From assembly GCF_000430805.1 (NCBI RefSeq), contig NZ_KE387259.1, positions 310,001 to 374,000 of the forward strand: 64,000 bases of DNA. The letters are read 5' to 3'. Positions 56,542 through 64,000 of the stretch are shown piece after piece (the first letter of the stretch is position 1; each line of letters begins with the position of its first letter). Both the position numbers and the translations under genes were made by a program. Source of the DNA: Chitinilyticum aquatile DSM 21506. GTDB taxonomy: Bacteria > Pseudomonadota > Gammaproteobacteria > Burkholderiales > Chitinibacteraceae. The notes beneath the pieces were generated by a model that had not been told where the DNA came from, did no database searches, and saw nothing but the letters and a program-made list of their open reading frames with translations.

Positions 56542-57702
56542 CTACACTGACATCCGCACAATGGCGGCGCAGTCGGCGGCGGTGAGCTTGCCGTGCTCGC
56601 CCACCGGCTGCGGCTTGTGGCGCGGCAGATTGGCTTCGACACGGGTAGCCGCCTCTGCCGCATCGATACCTGCTTCAGCCAGCGTCACCGGCAGCCCCAT
56701 GCGGACAAAGAAATCACGCGTGGCGGCAATGGCGCCGTCGATGATGGTACCGTCGCTACCGGAAAGCCCCCAGACACGTTCGCCGTACTGCCTGAGCTTG
56801 GCGGCCTTGTCCATGCGGCAATACCGCAGCAGCGCCGGCACCACAACAGAGAGTGAGCGAGCATGATCCAGCCCGTAGAGTGCGGTCAGCTCGTGGCCGA
56901 TGGCGTGGCTGGACCAGTCCTGCGGCTGACCCGCGCCAATCAGGCCGAACAGCGCCTGGTTGGCGGCCCACATGTAATTGGCACGGGCATCGTAGTTGTC
57001 GGGCTCGGCCAGCGTTTGCGGGCCGACTTCGACCAGCGTCTGCAGGATGCCTTCGGCCATCCGGTCCTGCACGCGGGCATCGACCGGATAGGTGAGGTAT
57101 TGCTCCAGCGTATGCACAAAGGCATCGACGACGCCGTTGCCGACCTGGCGCGGTGGCAGGCTGAAGGTGAAACAGGGGTCGAGGATGGCGAAGCGCGGAA
57201 ACACATGCTCACTGCGGAAGGATTGCTTGTCCTGTGTTTCGCGGCGTGAAATCACGCCGACATGGTTGCTCTCGGCGCCGGTAGCCGGCAGCGTCAGCAC
57301 CACGCCCAGCGGCACGGCACGCTGCACCGGTGTGCGGTTGCCCACCAGCAGCCAGGGATCGATGCCTTCATCGAGGCAGAGTGCGGCGGCAATCCATTTG
57401 CTGCCGTCGATCACCGAGCCGCCGCCGACGGCCAGCACCCAGTCCACCGCCTCGCGACGGCCCAGTTCGGCGGCACGCTTGAGGGTTTCGTATTCGGGAT
57501 TGGGCTCGATGCCGGCAAATTCGATCACGGTGCAGTGCTCCAGTTGCGCCAGCACCGCATCCAGCACGCCATTGTTGCGGATACTGTTGCCGCCTGCTGT
57601 CAGCAGCACCTTGCTGCCGGCAGGAATCTCGCGCGCCAGCTGGCTGACCTGGCCACGGCCAAAATGGATGCGGGTCGGGGCATGGAAGGAAAAATTCAGC
57701 AT
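56542..57702 (-). CDS. Iron-containing alcohol dehydrogenase (YqhD/BdhA-like)
   Basis: 386 aa. The NAD(P) region has AVGGGSVIDGSKWIAAAL. The metal-binding part includes VGNGVVDAFVHTLEQYLTYP and SSHAIGHELTALYGLDHARSLSVVVPAL with the ligand histidines. It reduces aldehydes to alcohols, as YqhD and butanol dehydrogenases do. GGAG six bases before the ATG at 57702 decides between three possible starts. Confidence 0.92.
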   Translation of the reverse strand: MLNFSFHAPTRIHFGRGQVSQLAREIPAGSKVLLTAGGNSIRNNGVLDAVLAQLEHCTVIEFAGIEPNPEYETLKRAAELGRREAVDWVLAVGGGSVIDGSKWIAAALCLDEGIDPWLLVGNRTPVQRAVPLGVVLTLPATGAESNHVGVISRRETQDKQSFRSEHVFPRFAILDPCFTFSLPPRQVGNGVVDAFVHTLEQYLTYPVDARVQDRMAEGILQTLVEVGPQTLAEPDNYDARANYMWAANQALFGLIGAGQPQDWSSHAIGHELTALYGLDHARSLSVVVPALLRYCRMDKAAKLRQYGERVWGLSGSDGTIIDGAIAATRDFFVRMGLPVTLAEAGIDAAEAATRVEANLPRHKPQPVGEHGKLTAADCAAIVRMSV

Positions 57703-57876
57703 GAGCATCTCCGGGCAAGAGGGCAAACAGTGACTTTAACAAATGCGCCACGCCCGGTCATTGCCGGAATATCATGGCCACCGCCTGTCAGCTTGCCGTC
57801 GCGCACCATTGCAAGGCAGCCAATACTGACAGCACATCAGTACCAGACCTCACCCGTTTACTGCCGGAGCATCACC

Positions 57877-58824
57877 ATGAACCCCTTTCTTGTACTGGCA
57901 ACACTGCTAATCGCCAGCATGGCGGGAGGCACCTTTGCCGCTGACAAGCCCAGGCCGGAACACATCGGCGTGAGCATTTCCAGCATAGCCAACCCCTACT
58001 TTGTCGCCCTGACGCGCGGCGCACAGGAGCGCGCCCGGCAACTGAACCCACAGGTAAAACTGACGGCGCGCTCGGCCGAATACGACGTCCCCCGCCAGAT
58101 CGCCCAGATCAGGGAGCTGATGGGTCTCAACATCGATCTGCTGATTGTCAGCGCTTCGACGGAAGACGGGCTCGCGGCAATCTTGCAGGAAGCGCGCAAG
58201 AAAGGCATCGTGGTGATCGGCGCCGATGTGCGGGCCAAAGGCGCAAGCCAGACCGTGCTGACCGACAATCTGCAGGCTGGACAAAAAGTCTGCGACTACC
58301 TCGCCAGAGCCATCAACGGCAAAGGCACATTCCTGATCCAGAATGGCCCGCAGGTTTCTTCCGTGCTGGACCGGGTCAGCGGCTGCAAACAGGCGCTGGC
58401 GGCCTATCCGGGAATCCGGCTGCTCAGCGACAAGGAAGATGGCAAGGCATCCGTCTGGGGCGGGCATGCCTCACTGCAGGAATCGCTCAAGCACTACCCG
58501 CAGATCGATGCACTGTTCACCATCAACGACCGGCAGGCGCTCGGCAGCCTGCAGGCCCTGCGTGAAGCGGGGCAGACCCACACCCTGATCGGCTCCGTTG
58601 ATGGCTCGGCGGCGGCCGTGAAGGAAATCGCTGCTGGTGGGCAAATCGTCGTTTCCGCCAGCCAGTCCCCCGAAACCATGGGACGCCGCGCAATCGAAAT
58701 GGGCGTCGCCCTTCTCAAAGGCGCCAGGCCGGAAGCCGAACTCGAATTGCTCGGCACCACGCTGGTTACCCGTGACAATGCCGCAACCTTCATCGCCTGG
58801 GACGCCAGCAAGCCGGGGCACTGA
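57877..58824 (+). CDS. Periplasmic sugar-binding protein, no transporter partner nearby
   Basis: 315 aa with a signal peptide (MNPFLVLATLLIASMAGGTFA). A ribose-binding-type domain follows: HIGVSISSIANPYFVALTRGAQERARQL, IDLLIVSASTEDGL, DALFTINDRQALGSLQAL and GSVDGSAAAVKEIA. There are no ABC permease or ATPase genes beside it, so it may serve a distant transporter or a chemoreceptor. It is divergent from the dehydrogenase, and a terminator follows. Confidence 0.88.
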   Translation: MNPFLVLATLLIASMAGGTFAADKPRPEHIGVSISSIANPYFVALTRGAQERARQLNPQVKLTARSAEYDVPRQIAQIRELMGLNIDLLIVSASTEDGLAAILQEARKKGIVVIGADVRAKGASQTVLTDNLQAGQKVCDYLARAINGKGTFLIQNGPQVSSVLDRVSGCKQALAAYPGIRLLSDKEDGKASVWGGHASLQESLKHYPQIDALFTINDRQALGSLQALREAGQTHTLIGSVDGSAAAVKEIAAGGQIVVSASQSPETMGRRAIEMGVALLKGARPEAELELLGTTLVTRDNAATFIAWDASKPGH

Positions 58825-58847
58825 GCGGCGCCGGCGCCAGAAACAAC

Positions 58848-58873
58848 AAAGCCCTGATTGCTCAGGGCTTTTT
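58848..58873. terminator. Bidirectional terminator between the sugar-binding gene and ssb
   Basis: An AAAGCCCTGA/TCAGGGCTTT stem with a TTGC loop and T tail lies between two convergent genes. Confidence 0.92.
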
Positions 58874-58910
58874 GCCGCCGGTTACAGGCAGTAAATCGTA
58901 CTGCGGTCGA

Positions 58911-59429
58911 TCAGAACGGAATATCATCCTCGAAATCGTCAAAGCTGCGTGCCGGCTTGGCGGCAGGAGCCGGAGCAGCCTGGCGCGGCGCGGCGGCCTG
59001 CTGCGGTGCGGCCGGTGCGCTGTATTCCTGGTTGTACTCGTTGCCACCGCTGTAGCCGCCACCCTGACCGCCACCCATGCCACCGCCGTCACCACGGCCA
59101 CCGAGCATCTTCATTTCATCGGCCACGATTTCGGTGGTGTAGCGGTCAGCGCCGGTCTGCTTGTCCTGCCACTTGCGCGTCTGCAGACGGCCTTCGATGT
59201 AGACCGAGCTGCCCTTCTTCAGGTACTGGCCGGCGATTTCGGCCAGACGGCCGTACATGGTGATGTTGTGCCACTCGGTCTTTTCCTGCTTCTGGCCGGT
59301 GGCCTTGTCTTTCCAGGATTCCGTCGTGGCAATCGAGAAATTGCACACCGCACCGCCCGAAGGCAGGAAGCGGGTTTCCGGGTCGCGCCCGAGGTTGCCG
59401 ATCAGCAGCACTTTGTTCAACGATGCCAT
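58911..59429 (-). CDS. ssb: Single-stranded DNA-binding protein SSB
   Basis: 172 aa. The OB fold starts [37 protein letters not shown] and includes [39 protein letters not shown] Gly-rich linker leads to the protein-interaction tail DFEDDIPF. Its ATG directly abuts the stop of the MFS gene, an order common in betaproteobacteria. Confidence 0.97.
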   Translation of the reverse strand: MASLNKVLLIGNLGRDPETRFLPSGGAVCNFSIATTESWKDKATGQKQEKTEWHNITMYGRLAEIAGQYLKKGSSVYIEGRLQTRKWQDKQTGADRYTTEIVADEMKMLGGRGDGGGMGGGQGGGYSGGNEYNQEYSAPAAPQQAAAPRQAAPAPAAKPARSFDDFEDDIPF

Positions 59430-60812
59430 TCAGTTTGTCTCCGCAATAAGCTGTTCTGCCGCCGCCTCGTCCCAGCCATCCTGCAGGACCTTGAGCAAGG
59501 CAACGCGCTCGTCAATCAGTACAACGGCCTCTTTCACGCCGTCAATGGCGGAGAGTTTAGCAGAGAGCAGTGCTGCATCGCCCTGCCATTTTTCGCCGAT
59601 ATGGAACATTTGTGTCCGCACCGGCAGCGGTGGCCGCATACCCCAGGACACCAGCAACCATAGCCCCATCAGGAGCGCGCACAGCGCGAATACCGGCTCC
59701 GGCCTGCCGTAATGCTGGTAGAGCCAGCCCGCCAGCACCGAGCCCAGAAACATGCTGGCCGACTGGCAGGTGTTGTAAACCCCCATCGCCGTGCCCTTGG
59801 CCGCAGTCGGCGCAATCTTGGAAATCAGGCTGGGCTGCGTGGCTTCCAGAATGTTGAAGGCGATGAAATACAGGCCCAGCCACAGCACGATGGCCATCAG
59901 ATTCGGCAGCCATAGCGTCATGCCCAGCTGCGCGATCAGCATCAGCGCAATCGCAAACAGGAAGACGCGCTTGAGCTGCCGCTTTTTCTCGCCATAAATG
60001 ATCGCAGGCACCATCAGCACAAAGGCCACCAGCACCACCGGCAGGTACACCCACCAGTGATGCGCAACCTCCAGCCCGCCCACACTGGTCAGAACCAGCG
60101 GCATCACGGTAAACATCGCCATCTGCGCGGCATGCAACGCAAATACACCGTAATTCAGGCGCAGCAGCTGGCCATCGCGCAGCACCATCGGCAACCGGCT
60201 GCGGCTGGTTTCCGCATCCGAATGAAAACGCGTCACGGCAGGATTCGGAATGATGCGCCACACACCGATCAGACCGGCCAGCGCCAGCACGGCCGTCAGC
60301 AGGAAAATCCCCGGCAGGCCGATCCATGCGGCCAGCTTCGGCGCGGCGACTAGCGAAATCGCGAAGGTCGAGGCAATGCTGGCACCGATCATCGCCATCG
60401 CCTTGGTGCGATGCTCTTCACGCGTCAGATCGGCCAGCAAGGCGGTGATCGCCGCCGAAATCGCCCCGGCGCCCTGCACCGCCCGACCGACAATCAGCCA
60501 CACGATATGCTCGGACAGCGCGCAGATCAGGCTACCGATGACGAACAGCGCCAACCCGATATAGATCACCCGCTTGCGACCGATGCGATCACTCCACATG
60601 CCGAACGGCAATTGCAGCAGCGCCTGCGTGAGGCCATATGCACCGAAGGCCAGCCCCACCAGTGCATGATTGTCCCCGCCCGGCAACTGGCCGGCATACA
60701 CGGCAAACACCGGCAGAATCAGGAACATGCCCAGCATGCGCAAGGCATACAGACCGGAGAGGCCCAGCGTGGCGCGCATTTCCAGGGCAGACAGACGGGG
60801 AGCAGCAGACAT
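59430..60812 (-). CDS. MFS transporter, YajR-like with a C-terminal extra domain
   Basis: 460 aa, twelve helices. Motif A reads FGMWSDRIGRKRVIYIGLALF. After helix 12 about 65 residues form a small alpha/beta domain (LSAIDGVKEAVVLIDERVALLKVLQ) as in YajR. It is a probable proton-driven drug or metabolite exporter; no substrate can be named. ssb follows with no gap. Confidence 0.9.
   Translation of the reverse strand: MSAAPRLSALEMRATLGLSGLYALRMLGMFLILPVFAVYAGQLPGGDNHALVGLAFGAYGLTQALLQLPFGMWSDRIGRKRVIYIGLALFVIGSLICALSEHIVWLIVGRAVQGAGAISAAITALLADLTREEHRTKAMAMIGASIASTFAISLVAAPKLAAWIGLPGIFLLTAVLALAGLIGVWRIIPNPAVTRFHSDAETSRSRLPMVLRDGQLLRLNYGVFALHAAQMAMFTVMPLVLTSVGGLEVAHHWWVYLPVVLVAFVLMVPAIIYGEKKRQLKRVFLFAIALMLIAQLGMTLWLPNLMAIVLWLGLYFIAFNILEATQPSLISKIAPTAAKGTAMGVYNTCQSASMFLGSVLAGWLYQHYGRPEPVFALCALLMGLWLLVSWGMRPPLPVRTQMFHIGEKWQGDAALLSAKLSAIDGVKEAVVLIDERVALLKVLQDGWDEAAAEQLIAETN
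59596..59642. repeat. Possible 47-bp element in the MFS gene
   Basis: A GATAT-like left core and GCATACC(C) right end at 47 bp, but the inner arms do not match. Weak member. Confidence 0.25.
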
Positions 60813-60901
60813 TTACTTGAGAGATATTCGCAAAGACGCGATGGTAACAGCTTGCGCCATCGTCATGTCGGCAGCAAACGCACCCATAAAATACACCGAC
60901 A

Positions 60902-60948
60902 CGTATATCGCCACAGCCATTCATACTAAATGGCCATCAACAGATACC
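60902..60948. repeat. 47-bp CGTATA-ATACC element upstream of the secreted unknown
   Basis: CGTATATC left end, inner CCACAGCCATT/AATGGCC and AGATACC(C) right end at 47 bp. It lies in the divergent spacer between the MFS gene and the 214-aa secreted protein. Confidence 0.85.
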
Positions 60949-61057
60949 CTATATTCAACAGGCAAAGCTTAAGCCGGTGCGCCACATTGTAGGCCCCTTC
61001 ACAGCACCGCCCGCCCACGCCGCCGTACACTGGCCGTTTCGTCTCCGCGAACCAGCC

Positions 61058-61702
61058 ATGTCCAGACTGCCAGGCTCCGCCGCCCTCGCCCTGATTCTGC
61101 TGCTGGGCAGCCAGGGCACCCTCCATGCCGCCGATGCTGCAAGCGCGTTGCCCGCCGCACCCTCCGCAACAGCCGCAGGCGATCCGCCCGATGATGGCTA
61201 CCCACCCGACTACCTGCGTGCCCGCGATCTGCCCAGCCATGCCCCTGCCTTTACCGACTATGCCGTGCCCGTGTATCAAGGCAAGCTGGCCGCGCCGGAC
61301 GTGCGCACGCACCCGCGCTCACGGCTGTTTCGCACCATGATCCGCCAGGGCGCCAAGGCCGGGCCGAATTTTGCCGGGCATTACACCCTGGTCTTCTGGG
61401 GTTGCGGCACCAATTGCCTAGGGCTGGCAATCGTCGATGCAATAAGCGGCCAGGTGTTTCACCCGGAGAACCTGCAGGCGGTCGACAACCTCAACGTCGC
61501 GTTCGAGGACTTCGACTTTCTCCCGCCTGCGGACAGCTTCGCCATGGTGAAATACCGCCCGGACAGCCGCTTGCTGCTGGTGATCGGCGGCATCAACGAA
61601 GACGAACGCCTGCGCGGCATTTCGTATTTCGTCTGGAATGGCAAGGCGCTGCAGCGCAGCCTGTTTGTGCCCCGACCGCTCAATCTTGAGAGAGAGTCCT
61701 GA
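61058..61702 (+). CDS. Secreted protein of unknown function
   Basis: 214 aa. The ATG at 61058 gives a signal peptide (MSRLPGSAALALILLLGSQGTLHAADA). The mature protein has a conserved-looking centre (GPNFAGHYTLVFWGCGTNCLGLAIVDAISGQVFHPENL) with two cysteines that could form a disulphide, and a beta-rich end. Similar sequences occur as hypothetical periplasmic proteins in proteobacteria; I know of no function. The upstream ATG at 60977 would hide the signal peptide. Confidence 0.75.
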   Translation: MSRLPGSAALALILLLGSQGTLHAADAASALPAAPSATAAGDPPDDGYPPDYLRARDLPSHAPAFTDYAVPVYQGKLAAPDVRTHPRSRLFRTMIRQGAKAGPNFAGHYTLVFWGCGTNCLGLAIVDAISGQVFHPENLQAVDNLNVAFEDFDFLPPADSFAMVKYRPDSRLLLVIGGINEDERLRGISYFVWNGKALQRSLFVPRPLNLERES

Positions 61703-61728
61703 ACTGAGACCTAAGCAAAACCCGACTG

Positions 61729-61775
61729 GGTATGTGTCGGGATTCATTTCATTCCACTCAATCTAAGTGTATACA
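61729..61775. repeat. 47-bp GGTAT-ATACA element after the secreted unknown
   Basis: GGTATG left end and GTATACA right end at 47 bp; the inner arms are weak. It lies 27 bases after the stop. Confidence 0.55.
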
Positions 61776-61975
61776 GTTGCCAAGCAGCGCATGCACGCAA
61801 ATTCACCCAATGCGGCTAGCGAACGGATCCTTATGACTTATGGCAATGTGCCCGCCACTCACCCCCGCCTGGCAACCGCTTAAATCCTCCTGCAACCGCT
61901 CACTAGCATCCCGCATCTCTTGCGGTCGGCAGCTCGCTAGCATTACCCCGTCATTAATCCCTTACGAGGTTTGCC
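61776..61975. other. Leader region of cstA
   Basis: About 200 bases without an ORF. It contains three CTAGC-like sites (near 61818, 61902 and 61936). ACGAGG lies before the cstA ATG. A promoter is likely but not clearly placed. Confidence 0.4.
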
Positions 61976-64000
61976 ATGAACCCGATCAAGCAATGGGGCG
62001 TGTGGCTGGTGATCGCACTGGTGGGTGCGTTCTCCTTTGCCATGCTGGCACTGTCACGCGGCGAGCATGTAAATGCCGTGTGGCTGGTGCTTGCCGCCGT
62101 GTCCTGCTACAGCATTGCCTACCGCTTCTATTCCAAATTCATCGCCGAAAAGGTGTTCGAGCTGGACGACAAGCGGCAAACGCCTGCCGTGCGGCGCAAT
62201 GATGGTCTGGACTATGTTCCGACCAACAAGTGGGTGCTGTTCGGCCACCACTTCGCTGCAATTGCCGGTGCCGGCCCGCTGGTCGGGCCGATTCTGGCTG
62301 CGCAGATGGGTTTCCTGCCGGGAACGATCTGGATTCTGATCGGTGTGATGCTGGCCGGCGCGGTGCAGGATTTCCTGATCCTGTTCATCTCCAGCCGCCG
62401 CGATGGTCGCTCGCTCGGGGAAATGGCCAAGCAGGAACTCGGGCCGGTTGCCGGCGTGATCGTGATGGTGGGCGCGCTGGGCGTGATGGTGATCATCCTG
62501 TCCGCACTGGCACTGGTGGTGGTGAAGGCGCTGGCCGAAAGCCCGTGGGGCGTATTCTCGATTGCCGCGACGATTCCGATCGCGCTGTTCATGGGCATCT
62601 ACATGCGCTATATCCGCCCGGGCCGCATCGGTGAAATTTCGATTATCGGTTTCGTGCTGATGATGCTCGCCATCGTCTACGGCGAAGACATCGCCGCCAG
62701 CCCGACCTGGGGGCCGTTCTTCACCATGACCGGCCCGCAGCTGACCATTGCGCTGGTGATCTACGGTTTCATCGCGTCCGTGCTGCCGGTGTGGCTGCTG
62801 CTGGCGCCGCGTGACTATCTGTCGACCTTCCTGAAGATCGGCGTGATTGCCGGTCTGGCCGTCGGCATTGTGTTTGCCGCGCCGGAAATGAAGATGCCGG
62901 CCATCACCAAGTTCATCGACGGTTCCGGCCCGGTGTTCTCGGGTTCGCTGTTCCCCTTCCTGTTCATCACCATTGCCTGCGGCGCGATTTCGGGCTTCCA
63001 CGCGCTGGTGTCCTCCGGCACCACGCCGAAGCTGGTCGAGAAGGAAAGCCACATGCGCGCGATTGGCTACGGCTCGATGCTGTGCGAATCCTTCGTCGCC
63101 ATCATGGCGCTGATCTGCGCATCGGTGCTTGATCCGGGTGTGTACTTCGCGATGAACTCGCCGGCCGCCGTGATCGGCAAGACCGTCGAGAGCGCCTCGC
63201 AGGTCATCAATGGCTGGGGCTTTGTGGTGACGCCGGACATGCTCAGCCAGATGGCCAAGGACGTCGGCGAGCATTCCATCCTGTCGCGTGCCGGTGGCGC
63301 ACCGACCTTTGCGGTGGGCATGTCGCACATCATCAGCGACATCTTCAACAGCAAGGCGATGATGGGCTTCTGGTATCACTTCGCCATCCTGTTCGAAGCA
63401 CTGTTCATCCTCACTGCGGTCGATGCTGGCACGCGTGCCTGCCGCTTCATGGTGCAGGACACCGTTGGCGTGGTGATCCCGGGCGTGGCCAAGAGCCACT
63501 CCTGGACCGGCAACCTGATCGGCACCGCTGTGGCGGTCTCTGGCTGGGGCTTCTTTGTGTACCAGGGCGTCACGGATCCGCTGGGCGGCATCAACACGCT
63601 GTGGCCGCTGTTCGGCATCGGCAACCAGATGCTCGCCGCGATGGCGCTGCTCCTGGGTACCGTGGTGCTGTTCAAGATGAAGAAGGAGCGCTATGCCTGG
63701 GTAACGCTGCTGCCGACCGCCTGGCTGTTCATCACGTCGATGACGGCCGGCTGGCAGAAGATTTTCCATGAAAACCCGAAGATCGGCTTCCTCGCACAGG
63801 CCAAACGCTTCAGCAATGCCATCACTGACGGCACGCTGCTGGCACCGGCAAAGAGCATCGCTGACATGGAACGCATTGTGTTCAACAACCAGATCAACGC
63901 GGTGCTGTGCGGTTTCTTCATGCTGGTGGCATTTACCATGCTGATCGCCACCATCATTCACATCCGGAAGGCGCTGGCCCACGCCCATCCAACCGTGAAT
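61976..64000 (+). CDS. cstA: Carbon starvation protein CstA / pyruvate transporter, partial at the window end
   Basis: 675 residues without a stop at the window edge. A full CstA is about 690-720 aa, so only the tail is missing. Family features are NDGLDYVPTNKWVLFGHHFAAIAGAGPLVGPILAAQMGFLPG near residue 75, FHALVSSGTTPKLVEKESH, and LWPLFGIGNQMLAAMALLLGTVVLFKMKK. About 16-18 helices. CstA/BtsT proteins import pyruvate or peptides under nutrient limitation. Confidence 0.95.
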   Translation, partial: MNPIKQWGVWLVIALVGAFSFAMLALSRGEHVNAVWLVLAAVSCYSIAYRFYSKFIAEKVFELDDKRQTPAVRRNDGLDYVPTNKWVLFGHHFAAIAGAGPLVGPILAAQMGFLPGTIWILIGVMLAGAVQDFLILFISSRRDGRSLGEMAKQELGPVAGVIVMVGALGVMVIILSALALVVVKALAESPWGVFSIAATIPIALFMGIYMRYIRPGRIGEISIIGFVLMMLAIVYGEDIAASPTWGPFFTMTGPQLTIALVIYGFIASVLPVWLLLAPRDYLSTFLKIGVIAGLAVGIVFAAPEMKMPAITKFIDGSGPVFSGSLFPFLFITIACGAISGFHALVSSGTTPKLVEKESHMRAIGYGSMLCESFVAIMALICASVLDPGVYFAMNSPAAVIGKTVESASQVINGWGFVVTPDMLSQMAKDVGEHSILSRAGGAPTFAVGMSHIISDIFNSKAMMGFWYHFAILFEALFILTAVDAGTRACRFMVQDTVGVVIPGVAKSHSWTGNLIGTAVAVSGWGFFVYQGVTDPLGGINTLWPLFGIGNQMLAAMALLLGTVVLFKMKKERYAWVTLLPTAWLFITSMTAGWQKIFHENPKIGFLAQAKRFSNAITDGTLLAPAKSIADMERIVFNNQINAVLCGFFMLVAFTMLIATIIHIRKALAHAHPTVN

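Noticed and set aside
62054-63988. Long open frame of 644 codons on the minus strand at the right edge
   Set aside because: It is antisense to cstA, whose plus-strand protein is clearly a known transporter; the antisense product is His/Asp/Arg-rich filler.

Overview
The window is about 64 kb of a GC-rich chromosome with dense coding, short intergenic gaps and many start/stop overlaps of the ATGA type. Gene content and order fit a betaproteobacterium, most likely of the order Neisseriales. Supporting points are the queG/tsaE-amiC-mutL-miaA neighbourhood, the MFS-ssb pair, the yciB-yciI-bolA-parvulin run, HldE-type heptose adenylyltransferase (LPS), and several PilZ/HD-GYP c-di-GMP genes. A GH18 chitinase would suit a chitin-using relative of Chromobacterium or Chitinibacter. 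The order-level placement is inference from gene content; no rRNA is present.

Layout. 0-10 kb: a Fur-type heme locus with an anaerobic radical-SAM heme-opening enzyme (ChuW/HutW), a heme carrier (ChuX/HutX), a frameshifted ChuY-like reductase, HemP (53 aa), a TonB-dependent heme receptor, HemS, the HmuTUV ABC importer and a ChaN-like lipoprotein. 10-17.5 kb: a Na,K-ATPase-like P-type ATPase, MoeB, a GntR-like repressor, an NfeD/SPFH pair and a DHH phosphoesterase. 17.5-19.2 kb: an ArnD-like protein without its metal ligands, a PilZ protein and a small ORF. 19.2-19.8 kb: three 194-bp tRNA-Val/tRNA-Asp units, the first with a decayed tRNA-Asp. 19.9-27.4 kb: a PAS protein, HrpA, YciB, YciI, BolA and a PpiC-type isomerase. 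27.5-37 kb: Rep helicase and c-di-GMP/two-component genes around pxpBC. 37-46 kb: queG divergent from tsaE, then amiC, a reversed CheY-like regulator, mutL, a B12/radical-SAM protein, an unknown and miaA. 46-50 kb: MarC, an alpha/beta hydrolase, an NhaC-type antiporter and a possible small RNA. 49.7-52.2 kb: an internally deleted IS5-like remnant behind a chitinase operon, then RidA. 52-64 kb: desaturase, MscS channel, HldE-C, a MoaB/CinA-like protein, tRNA-Gly, alcohol dehydrogenase, an orphan sugar-binding protein, SSB, an MFS exporter, a secreted unknown, and CstA running off the right edge.

The most unusual signal is a dispersed DNA element, about 21 copies in this window. It is exactly 47 bp from a left GGTATA-like end to a right ATACC end, with an inner AGCC/GGCT inverted repeat. 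Copies lie just after stop codons and in spacers, but also inside conserved genes on either strand (hemS, hmuU, hrpA, rep, an HD-GYP gene, amiC, mutL, chitinase, desaturase). There the protein keeps a normal length while codons switch to ones that are rare in the neighbouring sequence. That pattern points to selection on a DNA site rather than to simple insertion of a mobile repeat. Its function is unknown.
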